A stretch of DNA of 40,061 nt from positions 86,605 to 126,665 of the forward strand of contig LJUY01000006.1 of assembly GCA_001304015.1 (NCBI GenBank). Direction: 5' to 3'. The stretch is from a candidate division Zixibacteria bacterium SM23_81. Lineage in GTDB: Bacteria > SM23-81. The notes beneath the pieces were generated by a model that saw only the letters and a program-made list of their open reading frames with translations, was not told the origin of the DNA and did no database searches. The position numbers were made by a program, and so were the translations under genes. Below are positions 17,190-26,254 of this stretch, one piece after another; the first letter of the stretch is position 1, and every line of letters starts with the position of its first letter.

Positions 17190-20100
17190 CTATTCCAATT
17201 TGGCCATTTTACCCACTATGGGAGTCACTTTTTCTCCGTTGCCACTAGTGACAGTCAGCTTGTAATAGTATACCCCATTGGCCACCCTATCCCCATCGTT
17301 GTCACGTCCATCCCAGATGACCTCCACATAACCAGGACCCACATTGCGATACTGGCGGTTCCAAACAAGCCTGCCCCGCACGGTGTAAACTCTGATTGTC
17401 ACCACGTCTGCAGGCAAATCCGAAGCTACCACGAAAGCGATCACCGTCTCCGTTCGAAAGGGATTGGGATGGTTGGCCACAAAGGGGATTTCAAAACCTG
17501 CGGTGACCTTGAAAAAGATGGTGTCCGCCGATGAATTTCCAAAGCAGTCATAAGCCTTGACCACCAATGTGTCCGAGCCGACGCTCAGCTCGGGCATATA
17601 AGTGACCATGCAGAGATTTCCACTCTGTGGTGAACAGGCGCTGGAGTAATCGGCGTCGGCCACGGGGATACCGTTTAAGGTAATTTGCACAGGGCGATTT
17701 ATGATGTCCACGCCGTTCTCGTCCTCCACGGTTGCCGAAATGATGGGATTCGATGAGATGTAATCGCCATTGGCGAAAGATTGGCCCTCCACATTGATCT
17801 GAACCTCAGGCGGTATATGGTCGTCCAGAATGAAGAGTCCGAACATGCCTAAATGGGGCACTGAGACCCGCACCATGGCCGAATCCGCTATCACATCTTG
17901 ATCTGGCAACAACACCCATTTTTCCATTTCCTGCAAGAGATAGCAGATTTTCAGTTCGTTTTCTGCAACGGCCAATTGGATCAGGCTGTCCTCGGGATGA
18001 TAATGGAAAGCAACGGTGGCCGGAGAACCGAGGACTAAGGTGCTATCAGCGAGGGTTAGACTATATACATGGTGGCTGCTGTTCTTTAGAGTCGCGAAAA
18101 TTAAACCCGGTTGTTCTAAGGAAGAAGGGTTATATTTCTGGAAATATGGGGACGAATCTGCATCTTGATCAGCTATGTAGAGGAGACAGCCTTGGGTAAT
18201 GGCCCCAGCCGTAATATGACAGGTGACATTACCTTGACTATGAGAAACGGGGGCGTTATTCCCTCTGATCGTGGTCCCATGTTGGGGTGTGACCAAAAAG
18301 AGGTCCGAGAAATATTGCTGGGCTCTGTTGTCGTATGCTAGAGCATCCTCGGCCTCCATCATCACGTAGATATAATGTGGCTCGCCGGGCCCTTCCCAAG
18401 GCACTTCCGCCAATGCGGAATCTTCTGCCGAAACGACCGAAATCAATTGGGGAGTTCCTATGAGGTCGTTGGAATCGGGATGGTCGTCATAGAAAGATAC
18501 GATCACTGAATCCACATCCCCCACGCCTTTGTTGCGCACCCAGCAACCGATCCAGAGTTGATTGTCCTTAACGAAGAGGAAGATGTCCCTTTTAGCTACC
18601 GTGAGATTGGGGATTTGCTGAACTTGATATACTTTCAACGGGCTTTCGTAGACGTGGGTTGAGGATCCCCCCCCCACTCCCCCGTATTTCACAACGATCC
18701 GGTAGTAAATAAAGGTCCCCCCCTGAGCGCTGATGGCTTCATCCGTCTTATATGTGACGCCATCTATCGTGGACATGGGCCGGCGATTGAATAGCAATTC
18801 TCTCTGGAATCCCCAGATGCACGTCACAGTGTCCGGGCCATCTGAATCAAGACCGGGACCCACCTCGACATCGGCGAAAACATGAGTTTCAGCCCATGCA
18901 ATGGGCCTCTCGGGCTCGTGCCAAATGCTTTCCAGGTGGGGAGTCTCTAGACTCATCGGGGCCCAGCCGATGGCATCTGAATCTTGGTTCCAGAAGTAGG
19001 CGGTGACGTTTTTTCTGCCTGGAGTGAGTACGTAGAAAGGATGCTCGGGAATTGTGTCGGGGGGAAGGATCTGGCGGCCAAACTGACCATTGTTCACCGA
19101 GATAGTATCTTGGGAAAGGGGAATTCTGGGAGAGAAGACCATGTCTAACGGCGAAATACCCGTTGTGTCAGCCTGCCACCCGGTGGTGTCGCTATCGCAG
19201 AAGGCAACCTGAACGTTCCCAGCTAAGTTCCCAGTGATAGTCCCTTGGACCGATACGGCCTCTCCCAAGGGCAGGGAGTTATGTGCCAGCTCCAAAGAGA
19301 GTTGGTGCTCCGGCAGGCCTATCTTCATGGCTGGATCGCCAAACAGATTGAAGACGTCTACCAATTCTCTGGAGATATAGCGCAACCCCAGCTTTCCCTG
19401 AGTGGCGATAATCCCCAGATGCCGCTCTCCATCCTTGAAGATAGCTTCAAAGAGATACTGGCCCAACAAATTGTCTGCATGCGCCCAAGCCACTCCCGAT
19501 GAGCCGAAGTGAGCGATCACTCCCTTCCCCTCAGCCCGAAAAATCTCCTCCCCGAGAGAGCTGTACCAGGGATTATCAAAATAGCCACAGAAACAGGTGA
19601 GGCTAAACACCACTGGCAATCTCCGTGGGTTGTTCAACAGGGGCACGTGCTCCAGCAAGAAGAAATTGGCATCGAACCAAACGCTGCCGCCCCCATGGCC
19701 CGTAAAGGCAGCCAGGGCAACGCCTTCATCCCACTGCGCGATGAGATCCTGAGTTGTGCCGTGGTGGATCGAGCCCGGAGCAGTATAGATACGCGGTGTC
19801 TCGTAACAGGGCGGGATAAAGGCGCTGTCCAGGATGACAGCTTCACTTTCGAAAGTGGATCCTTCGCCGGCCAGCAATTGAATCCTCTTTCTCCAAGGTC
19901 CGATTTCCGGATTGGTCTCATACTGGAGAAGCTTGTCCACCACTAAGTCGGCATCGGCTTTCGTGCTGATGGGGAACCGGCCGATGGCCATATCGGGCAA
20001 CTGATCTTGGCCCACTATGCATACCAGACGGTTATCGGCGGCAGAGACACCCCAGGCGATGGTCCAAGCCATCATGGTGGGCACAAAGCATTTCTCCCGC

Positions 20101-22310
20101 CAGTATGTCTGGCGGGTGACGGGTTTCTCGTATCCCCATGATGTATCGCCTACCAAAAGCACATAAACAGGAGCTGGCTTTTGCCAATTTTCATAAGCGT
20201 ATCGTAGAAAATCCCGAATTGCCTCAGGGCTGAGAACACCGTCGTTGAACTCATCGTAGATGTCCTGCACCCGTGCAACTTTCACCCGGAGCCCCTGCGA
20301 CTCACGATGCATGGCCAGGGGCAGAATGCTCTCGTAGAAATCAGAATGCACGATGATGATATAATCGGCCCCGTTAGCCAGGGATCGCAGATTGGAAGCC
20401 TTGTTGCCAGAGATGCCGGAGGGCAATAACAGCTTGTTCTTTGTCAGAGCCACATAGCGCGTGGGACGAACCACCCGATCTTGAAACCTTAGGGTGTAGC
20501 TTATGCTGTCCTGGCTTACCTGGAAATTAACTATTTTCTGGCCAGCCAGATCGAACAGCTCGATGTCGCTGCTACTAAAGCCTGACACCCGAAACTCGTA
20601 GAGGCCCAGCTCTCCATCCTCTGGTGGGCCGAATTCCAAGTAATCATCCTGAGCTCTATATCCATGCCAATAGTCAATTTGATACCAGTTCAAGTAGATC
20701 TCGTCTACGGCACCGGCGTCAGTATCTCCCTCGTTCTTGATTTTTAGAAGGTTTCTTCCCTCCCACAACAAGGAGTTTGGCAAGCCAGTTCCACGATAGA
20801 TGTGCTCTTCCTGGTCGTTCCAATAGGCCGTTTCCAGTTTAACGCCATTAAGTCGAATAGTAGTATGGTGATTTGGGCGCATGTGCGGAAAGGTTATGCC
20901 TCGTAGCCGCACCTCGATATCGCACGTGGCAGTGGCACTGGTATCCAAGGCCGACAGATTAAAGCTGTACTCTAAGGAATCGCCGGCGGCAATTTTTTCC
21001 CATAGCCATCGGTCGATGCTCTCATCGCTTATTTGGCTTAAGCGTTGAAAACTTAAGTCTTCTTCCTTGCGATAGGTGGCTTTATAGCTAAAGGGAATAA
21101 TAAGGCTATCTGGGTCCTCCTCCATGAGTCCGCCATCTTGCTCCACCATTCTTAACCCAATGCCACCGCTGGAGACCAACCAGTACACGTTTGCATCCGT
21201 ATAGGGAGAGAAATGGTGCTTCTCCCCATGATACACTTCGCCCCAAAACTGAATATGATCTCCGACATTAAACTGGCCATCCCGAGCTCCGTGAACGTAG
21301 ATGGGAATCTGTTCACCTCGATTATACATCTTCACCCTTTTAGGATCGATGGCCGAGACAGCCACGCCTTGGCTCTGCAGATACTCATAGCTTAAGGAGT
21401 AAATTCCGTCTTCTCTCACGATAATCCTATAGGCTGTGGAATCCCCGTAGGGCGTTTCCGTTTCCACCCCCATAATTTTAGGTAAAGTGGCACGGTGGCG
21501 ACGCCAGCGTTTTGAGGATTCATAATTTGGCAGGACATTTTTGAGGATAGATTCGAAGCGATTCTCCGCAAACGTCGCCAAACTCGGTTCGTCAAAATCA
21601 CGAGGTACGGTGGGTGAGGCGCCCATAAAGTTCAGTCGTAGGGTGAGACGCTGGTGAAACATCAGGTCCCCGGTAACGGGATTGAACTGAAAGGGGCAGA
21701 TCTCTAATTGCGCCACTCGCTGATCCCTGATAAATGCGGTTTGAGTTACCTCTGCGACCTGCTGTGGAGAAAAGGCATTTCGCCTGTAGTGTTGCTCATC
21801 TTTATAAAATTCAGTGGTCGTAAAGGGTTCGCCCGTAGCTGTCTTAGATACAACCCGTCTTGGAGCTGGATATACATTATAGCCAACACTTCGCTTGGTC
21901 TCTGTATGCACCACCTCTAGACTCACATCCCCCTCCACAGGGATGCCCAACATCACCACTCTGGTGGGCAACTGTGGCTTCCCCTCCTCCTGGGTGATAG
22001 CGGCTCCGTCCAGGCTTAGATGATGGTAGAACCGGCCTTCTACCTCCTCTACGCGGGAGCTGAATCCCGAGTGGAAAACCTCAATTTCTATACCCTTTTC
22101 GTCGCAACGTATGATGCGTAACGTCTGGGGATCCTTTTGCCTCTCGAGTGTCTCCGTCAACAACCTCTTTGTCCCAGCTGAACGGTTCCCTCGTTCTTCG
22201 GCGACAGAACGGATTTGTTGTGAAAAGGCAGAAGAAAACAGTCCGCATAGCATCAAAGCCGCTAATAGTCCCTTGCGCCCGCAGTTATATATCCTCCAAC
22301 TCCATCTCAT
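17190..22310 (-). CDS. C25-family (gingipain-like) cysteine peptidase with type IX-style C-terminal tail
   Basis: A secreted protein of 1706 residues. I place the start at ATG 22310 (MRWSWRIYNCGRKGLLAALM), since GGAG lies eight bases upstream and a signal peptide ending SSAFSQ follows; the open frame extends further without a ribosome site. Order: signal; C25-type propeptide (about 40-300); linker; peptidase C25 domain (about 645-1000) with His872 in FTGHGGGSVWFD and Cys906 in FSLTCFCGYFDNP. The 34-residue His-Cys spacing is like gingipains. Then CARDB/Ig-like domains (about 1235-1345 and 1500-1605) and a FlgD/T9SS type A tail (NHPNPFRTETVIAF to WDGRDNDGDRVANGVYYY). It probably acts at the cell surface or outside, on arginine/lysine-like or other sites; specificity is unknown. 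Confidence 0.9.
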   Translation of the reverse strand: MRWSWRIYNCGRKGLLAALMLCGLFSSAFSQQIRSVAEERGNRSAGTKRLLTETLERQKDPQTLRIIRCDEKGIEIEVFHSGFSSRVEEVEGRFYHHLSLDGAAITQEEGKPQLPTRVVMLGIPVEGDVSLEVVHTETKRSVGYNVYPAPRRVVSKTATGEPFTTTEFYKDEQHYRRNAFSPQQVAEVTQTAFIRDQRVAQLEICPFQFNPVTGDLMFHQRLTLRLNFMGASPTVPRDFDEPSLATFAENRFESILKNVLPNYESSKRWRRHRATLPKIMGVETETPYGDSTAYRIIVREDGIYSLSYEYLQSQGVAVSAIDPKRVKMYNRGEQIPIYVHGARDGQFNVGDHIQFWGEVYHGEKHHFSPYTDANVYWLVSSGGIGLRMVEQDGGLMEEDPDSLIIPFSYKATYRKEEDLSFQRLSQISDESIDRWLWEKIAAGDSLEYSFNLSALDTSATATCDIEVRLRGITFPHMRPNHHTTIRLNGVKLETAYWNDQEEHIYRGTGLPNSLLWEGRNLLKIKNEGDTDAGAVDEIYLNWYQIDYWHGYRAQDDYLEFGPPEDGELGLYEFRVSGFSSSDIELFDLAGQKIVNFQVSQDSISYTLRFQDRVVRPTRYVALTKNKLLLPSGISGNKASNLRSLANGADYIIIVHSDFYESILPLAMHRESQGLRVKVARVQDIYDEFNDGVLSPEAIRDFLRYAYENWQKPAPVYVLLVGDTSWGYEKPVTRQTYWREKCFVPTMMAWTIAWGVSAADNRLVCIVGQDQLPDMAIGRFPISTKADADLVVDKLLQYETNPEIGPWRKRIQLLAGEGSTFESEAVILDSAFIPPCYETPRIYTAPGSIHHGTTQDLIAQWDEGVALAAFTGHGGGSVWFDANFFLLEHVPLLNNPRRLPVVFSLTCFCGYFDNPWYSSLGEEIFRAEGKGVIAHFGSSGVAWAHADNLLGQYLFEAIFKDGERHLGIIATQGKLGLRYISRELVDVFNLFGDPAMKIGLPEHQLSLELAHNSLPLGEAVSVQGTITGNLAGNVQVAFCDSDTTGWQADTTGISPLDMVFSPRIPLSQDTISVNNGQFGRQILPPDTIPEHPFYVLTPGRKNVTAYFWNQDSDAIGWAPMSLETPHLESIWHEPERPIAWAETHVFADVEVGPGLDSDGPDTVTCIWGFQRELLFNRRPMSTIDGVTYKTDEAISAQGGTFIYYRIVVKYGGVGGGSSTHVYESPLKVYQVQQIPNLTVAKRDIFLFVKDNQLWIGCWVRNKGVGDVDSVIVSFYDDHPDSNDLIGTPQLISVVSAEDSALAEVPWEGPGEPHYIYVMMEAEDALAYDNRAQQYFSDLFLVTPQHGTTIRGNNAPVSHSQGNVTCHITAGAITQGCLLYIADQDADSSPYFQKYNPSSLEQPGLIFATLKNSSHHVYSLTLADSTLVLGSPATVAFHYHPEDSLIQLAVAENELKICYLLQEMEKWVLLPDQDVIADSAMVRVSVPHLGMFGLFILDDHIPPEVQINVEGQSFANGDYISSNPIISATVEDENGVDIINRPVQITLNGIPVADADYSSACSPQSGNLCMVTYMPELSVGSDTLVVKAYDCFGNSSADTIFFKVTAGFEIPFVANHPNPFRTETVIAFVVASDLPADVVTIRVYTVRGRLVWNRQYRNVGPGYVEVIWDGRDNDGDRVANGVYYYKLTVTSGNGEKVTPIVGKMAKLE

Positions 22311-22691
22311 CTTTGCATCTCCATCTTTTCGATATTCAGCTTGGTCCTCTGCGCTCTCATGACCTGGTAGTATGAACTGGCAGGAGCAAAGAAAATACCG
22401 CCGAAACTCCTTTCTCACCATACCATTGTTCCCTGAACACCTGTACCTTGCCCCCGTAAGGAAAAGGGCCAATGGTAGGATTGAGGTCTTGGTCTCGACG
22501 GTCTGCCAGACATCATCCCTTCAATCCCAATCAAGTAAATCAAAACTCGAAATCCCAGATAGGATTTAGACAGGATGTCGATTGTTTTTTCCGAACCCGT
22601 TAGCGAACCCTCTTCGCGGCTCTCCTCCTTTTAAATGGTAAGAAGAAGTGAAGTTCCTCGCGGCTCATATCGTCCGATCCATACAAATTTA

Positions 22692-22721
22692 AATATAACA
22701 TATTTGTCCTTCTATTGTCAA
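22692..22721 (-). promoter_or_regulatory. Sigma-70-type promoter for the C25 protease/PorV operon
   Basis: On the minus strand TTGACA (22721-22716) is followed after 18 bases by TATATT (22697-22692), in an AT-rich setting. The -35 is perfect and the -10 matches five of six positions. The start point would be near 22685. Confidence 0.6.
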
Positions 22722-22818
22722 GGTCAAATCTTCAATATTTGTTTATAAATCCAGCCAAATCCACACTATCGACTCCTTGCAGGAAGTGCAATTGACTCAG
22801 TGCCCCGCAAAACTCATG

Positions 22819-22850
22819 CCGAGAGATAAAAATTCTCCCGCATCTCTCGG
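22819..22850. terminator. Inverted repeat, possible terminator after the lipid module
   Basis: CCGAGAGAT and ATCTCTCGG form a perfect 9-base stem with a 14-base loop. It stands about 80 bases beyond the stop of the YdjM-like gene, where a transcript end is expected, but no clear T-run follows on the minus strand, so it may be an RNA-stabilising or regulatory hairpin. Confidence 0.45.
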
Positions 22851-22930
22851 TTTATAATTGTTGACCTCTCGTATTTACATATAACCAAAGCATTTGCACG
22901 GCTGAGAAGAACTCTTGAAACCCAAACAGC

Positions 22931-23383
22931 TCAATAGATCACCGTGAGCCGATACAAAAAGAGCACCACAACCGCCGATTCCAAAATCCACGGCCAGGGC
23001 TGCTCATAGCTGCCTACCACCGTTGCCTTGCCCCAATATCCAGTATCCTTCCAAAGAGCCATGGTGAATTTCTTCTTGGAGACAGGCCAGAATATTTGTT
23101 GTCCGATATCGCTGGGCAGATCGGCCAGCATGTGAGCCACTAAGCTGATTAAGGCAAACAGAGCCAGATGCGGCGAGAACGGCATTAAAAGAGCGCTGAC
23201 AATCAAGGCGAAAAGAAGAGTATGGGTAATGGAACAGTGAAAATCGTCCTTAGCCAAGCCAGCCTTGATGGCAAACACATCGAAATTGGGCAAAAAATGG
23301 GTGATCAGCACCGTTAATATGACGCTAGGTCGCCAATCAAAGGAGGCAATAAATAGGCTCAGTCCCACATGTCCAAACTGCAT
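22931..23383 (-). CDS. YdjM/DUF457-like membrane-bound putative metal-dependent hydrolase
   Basis: A 150-residue membrane protein with three to four hydrophobic helices. It shows the family pattern MQFGHVGLSLFIASF, THFLPNFDVFAIKAG and FHCSITHTLLFALIVS, i.e. the spaced His/Asp residues (H5, THxLPxxD, HxxxTHT) that define YdjM-like hydrolases. These are known as inner-membrane proteins of uncertain substrate. I choose the ATG at 23383 because AGGAGG lies just upstream; the longer frame to 23443 would overlap the VTT gene's stop. It is the last gene of the module starting at 27190. Function cannot be stated beyond a possible membrane hydrolase. Confidence 0.7.
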   Translation of the reverse strand: MQFGHVGLSLFIASFDWRPSVILTVLITHFLPNFDVFAIKAGLAKDDFHCSITHTLLFALIVSALLMPFSPHLALFALISLVAHMLADLPSDIGQQIFWPVSKKKFTMALWKDTGYWGKATVVGSYEQPWPWILESAVVVLFLYRLTVIY

Positions 23384-23439
23384 AGCTCCTCCTCTACTGG
23401 AGCCCCCTGTGAGGTGGAAAGAGTGAACTAGGTTATATC

Positions 23440-24039
23440 TCAAGCTTTCGCTTCAGGGTGCTTCCCCAATGCTTTCGATTTTCGCCTCCGGCGATTGATG
23501 GTGTCCCCACAAGCGCGGTAGGCCAGAGCCAAAGCGGACCGTATCTGTTTCTTGTTCCGGAAGACTGAAATCACCATCAGCAGGATGAGTGAGACAACGA
23601 TGAAGACTGGCGGTATGTGCCAGTGTCCTCCCAGTTGAGCCAACAAATAATAGCGGGGAGCACGTCCCACGAATATGGCTGCCAGGTAACCCGCTCGATT
23701 GTAACCGCTGGCGATGGCTAAAAAACGAAAGGGGTCAAAGGGGATAGGAGTGAAGGCAGCCACTACCATCGAGATAAAGGCAATCCTGTTGAAGAATGCA
23801 GCACACTTTCTATAAAAGCCGCTCTCTTGGAAGGCACGCACCTTCCTTTGTTTGATGAGCAGCAGGAAAAGAGAATAATCAATTAAACCCGCCATGCAGG
23901 AGGCCACCCCACCCACAACCGCCACCACTATCGGGTCGTGAAACTCACCCATGTAGATCACTGTGGGCGGCGTTGGCAATGGGAAGAAGGTACAGGCTAC
24001 CGTCATATAAAAAAAATAACCGATCAGGCTCCCCGACAT
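23440..24039 (-). CDS. VTT/DedA-like (SNARE-associated) membrane protein
   Basis: This 199-residue protein has about five hydrophobic segments and the layout of VTT-domain (YqaA/DedA/TMEM41) proteins: a re-entrant proline-rich loop (CTFFPLPTPPTVIYMGEF), a glycine-rich segment (VGGVASCMAGLIDY) and the conserved TPIPFDPFRFLAIASGY loop followed by GRAPRYYLLAQLG. Some DedA relatives have been shown to move undecaprenyl phosphate or phospholipids between leaflets. The ATG at 24039 has GGAG nine bases upstream. It follows the DUF362 gene after 49 bases and precedes the YdjM-like gene by 56. Lipid transport is inferred from family and from the PAP2 and DGK neighbours. Confidence 0.75.
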   Translation of the reverse strand: MSGSLIGYFFYMTVACTFFPLPTPPTVIYMGEFHDPIVVAVVGGVASCMAGLIDYSLFLLLIKQRKVRAFQESGFYRKCAAFFNRIAFISMVVAAFTPIPFDPFRFLAIASGYNRAGYLAAIFVGRAPRYYLLAQLGGHWHIPPVFIVVSLILLMVISVFRNKKQIRSALALAYRACGDTINRRRRKSKALGKHPEAKA

Positions 24040-24088
24040 TACTTCACTCTCCAAAAGGCCACTTCATCCCCTCCTGGTAAAGACCCAA

Positions 24089-25252
24089 TCAACGTGAGCT
24101 GATGCGAAGCCACCAAGTTGGCTTTCTGGACATGGTAAAAACCTTCTGAGGACATGTCCTCATACAAAGAAAACAACGACCACATTTGGCATAATCGATC
24201 CTGACATGACCCATCAGCTCCAGGGCTTGTCGAGGGCAAGTCGCTACGCACTGATCACAGCTTACGCACCTCTCCGGATTAACTTTCGGTTTTGCCACAT
24301 AGAGGTCCGAGAACTTTTTCAAAAAAGGTCTAATGTCATAATCATAACGGCTCAGCAGGAAGGTACCCAAGCGATACTGCAGTTGAGCCCAGATAAGGAT
24401 TGCTTTGCCCCCAAAAGGTCGTTTGAACGGTCGAGAAACGGCTTCCAGGTCCTCCCCCCTAATCTCGATCTGTTTCAATTCATTGATGCCCAGCCTCGCC
24501 TGGCCTGCTAACTGCAGATGTTTCACCTCGTCAGCGCTAAATCCCATAACGGCGGATCCCACGGTGTCCACAGCCACCACATCCTCTCCTGCCAGGATGA
24601 GGTTCATCTCAACGGGGCTTCCTATGGTCGGGCCCATTCCCTCCATGCCCACAATGCCATCCACGATGACCAGGTTGGGCTTCACTAAGCGATTGAGATC
24701 GACCAGGGCATAGTGCAATCCGCTCATATGCATCTTCCACTTTTCCCTCTGCGGCAAAACCCCCATCATGTTCTTCATGCCCAAGGTCGTTCCTGTAGAC
24801 ATGTGGGTCTTCAGTACCGGGAGGCTGATGATGTAGTCGGCCTCCAAGGCAGAACGAGCGACGCCCACCTCCTTCAGGTTCGTGGCCCCCTGTATTTTGA
24901 CGCCGACAATCTCGTCTCGATCTAGATCTCTCACCTCCACGCCGTCCAGAGCCTCCCGTAAGCCCAGTAGCTCATAGATCTCCTCTGTATCGTATTGGTT
25001 GCCTGAGGCTTCCCCCACCACCGGATGGCCCCCCGCTTCGCGAACCAGCTCAACGACCCGTTTGATAATCTCAAAGTTTGTGGTGGTGCCCACCACAGAG
25101 GGCTCCTCTCGTATGAAATTGGGCTTGATCAATACCTTATCGCCCGGTTTAATCCTTCCGGACAGGCCGCCGATGAGCTTGGTGGCCTTGGAGACGGCGT
25201 CCCCGATGGCACCTTCGACTCGCACGATGGATACCACGGTCTCTTTCTTCAT
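24089..25252 (-). CDS. DUF362 protein with C-terminal 2x[4Fe-4S] ferredoxin domain
   Basis: The 387-residue product has a DUF362 domain over residues 1-285 (GDKVLIKPNFIREE, TTNFEIIKRVVELVREAG, SLPVLKTHMSTGTTLGMKNM and VIVDGIVGMEGMGPTIG) and a bacterial ferredoxin domain at about 325-370. Its cysteines are CVSCDQCVATCP and CGRCFLCMRTCP, enough for two [4Fe-4S] clusters. DUF362 proteins are widespread in anaerobes and their reaction is unknown; the ferredoxin part points to electron transfer. It acts in the cytoplasm as far as can be seen (no signal, no clear helix apart from a weakly hydrophobic stretch near 290). It sits between the PAP2 and VTT genes. The start has only a weak G-rich ribosome site. 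Confidence 0.85.
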   Translation of the reverse strand: MKKETVVSIVRVEGAIGDAVSKATKLIGGLSGRIKPGDKVLIKPNFIREEPSVVGTTTNFEIIKRVVELVREAGGHPVVGEASGNQYDTEEIYELLGLREALDGVEVRDLDRDEIVGVKIQGATNLKEVGVARSALEADYIISLPVLKTHMSTGTTLGMKNMMGVLPQREKWKMHMSGLHYALVDLNRLVKPNLVIVDGIVGMEGMGPTIGSPVEMNLILAGEDVVAVDTVGSAVMGFSADEVKHLQLAGQARLGINELKQIEIRGEDLEAVSRPFKRPFGGKAILIWAQLQYRLGTFLLSRYDYDIRPFLKKFSDLYVAKPKVNPERCVSCDQCVATCPRQALELMGHVRIDYAKCGRCFLCMRTCPQKVFTMSRKPTWWLRISSR

Positions 25253-25306
25253 TCTCGGCCCCCAGGGGAAAATTTGTCAACTCTGTAAGAGATCCTTTTT
25301 CACCTC

Positions 25307-26179
25307 TTATTTTCGAAACGCAGCCTCTCGAACGTCTCTTCTTGACCTTTGCAGAATCCAAAGGCCTATGAGAAATCCGACCAGCCCCACCAGCACTCCC
25401 GACAGGACATCTACGGCATAGTGGAAACGACCATAGACGGTTGAGACGAGAAGCCCGATGATCACCGGCAGGAGACCATGAAAAAGCACTCGCTGATGTC
25501 GATAGGCCGCTATGAGAACCACCACAGCCACAGCAACGTGGGAGCTGGGAAAAGCGCCACCACGAATAGTTCCCAGACCCTCTACGAAATAGACGAACCA
25601 AGTAAATGGGCCCCCCTTCAAGGGCTCCGGGTGCAGATGGATCATGGTAATCCAAGGACCTTCTGCTGGCAGGAAGATGAAGATCAAAAAGCAAATGTAA
25701 AAGGCGATGCCAGCTGTGAGCAACAGCTCACTAAGCTCCTCCTGCTTGTTCTTAAAATACAGCACCAGGCCCACAAACGGGATCAGGAAGTAAAAAGAGG
25801 CGAAGCAGAACATCAACATCTCGGTCAGCCAAGGTCGCGCAAATTGCCCCAGCCAGACGGTGGGATGGACGCCAAAGATGGCGTAATCCAAGGCAATAAG
25901 GGCTTGGTGAAATCTCTCAGGGGTGACCATGTCCGCCAGATAGCCGATCTCCTCGAAACCGAAGATGAAAAATAGACCGGGATACCACTCCCGACAAAAA
26001 CGGACCAATTCACTTCTCATCCTCCTGGCCAGAAATACCAAACCCACGATGAGGGCGATGATGCAGAGGTGAAGGAATATAAAAGCCCATGGACGACTCA
26101 GATTCCCATTAAAAAAGGCGACGAGGACACTTAAGAGGAGAAGGTACCCAATTGTTATCGCATCGATGGGACGAAACAT
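25307..26179 (-). CDS. PAP2-family membrane phosphatase
   Basis: A 290-residue protein with about seven to eight hydrophobic helices and the PAP2 phosphatase motifs near the end: FPSSHVAVAV around residue 208 and YGRFHYAVDVLSG around 250, holding the catalytic His pair. The first motif (K-x6-RP) is not evident in the expected form, as in the inositolphosphotransferase-like PAP2_3 branch, which also has the long N-terminal helices seen here. Substrates in the family are lipid phosphates: phosphatidic acid, undecaprenyl pyrophosphate or inositol lipids. The ATG at 26179 has AAGGA close upstream. It lies 54 bases before the DUF362 gene and 75 after the DGK-like gene. Confidence 0.85.
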   Translation of the reverse strand: MFRPIDAITIGYLLLLSVLVAFFNGNLSRPWAFIFLHLCIIALIVGLVFLARRMRSELVRFCREWYPGLFFIFGFEEIGYLADMVTPERFHQALIALDYAIFGVHPTVWLGQFARPWLTEMLMFCFASFYFLIPFVGLVLYFKNKQEELSELLLTAGIAFYICFLIFIFLPAEGPWITMIHLHPEPLKGGPFTWFVYFVEGLGTIRGGAFPSSHVAVAVVVLIAAYRHQRVLFHGLLPVIIGLLVSTVYGRFHYAVDVLSGVLVGLVGFLIGLWILQRSRRDVREAAFRK

Positions 26180-26254
26180 CGTTCCTTCCTGGAAACCTCG
26201 AGAATATCGCCCTTGACTTCAAGGAGATGGGAATTACAGGTGGACTCGGATTCA

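Larger units (their letters stand above)
22311..22930. other. Long upstream region of the C25 protease gene
   Basis: No gene is evident over these 620 bases. The region holds an AT-rich promoter with good -35/-10 elements at 22692-22721, a strong inverted repeat at 22819-22850 and a weak sigma-54-like match (22806-22822). Transcription from the promoter would give a leader of about 375 bases before the protease ATG, in which I recognise no riboswitch or small gene. Confidence 0.5.

Noticed and set aside
22381-22397. Sigma-54-like CGGTAT-N5-TTGCT close to the protease start.
   Set aside because: Spacing is right but the -24 box keeps little more than GG; a much better sigma-70 promoter lies upstream.
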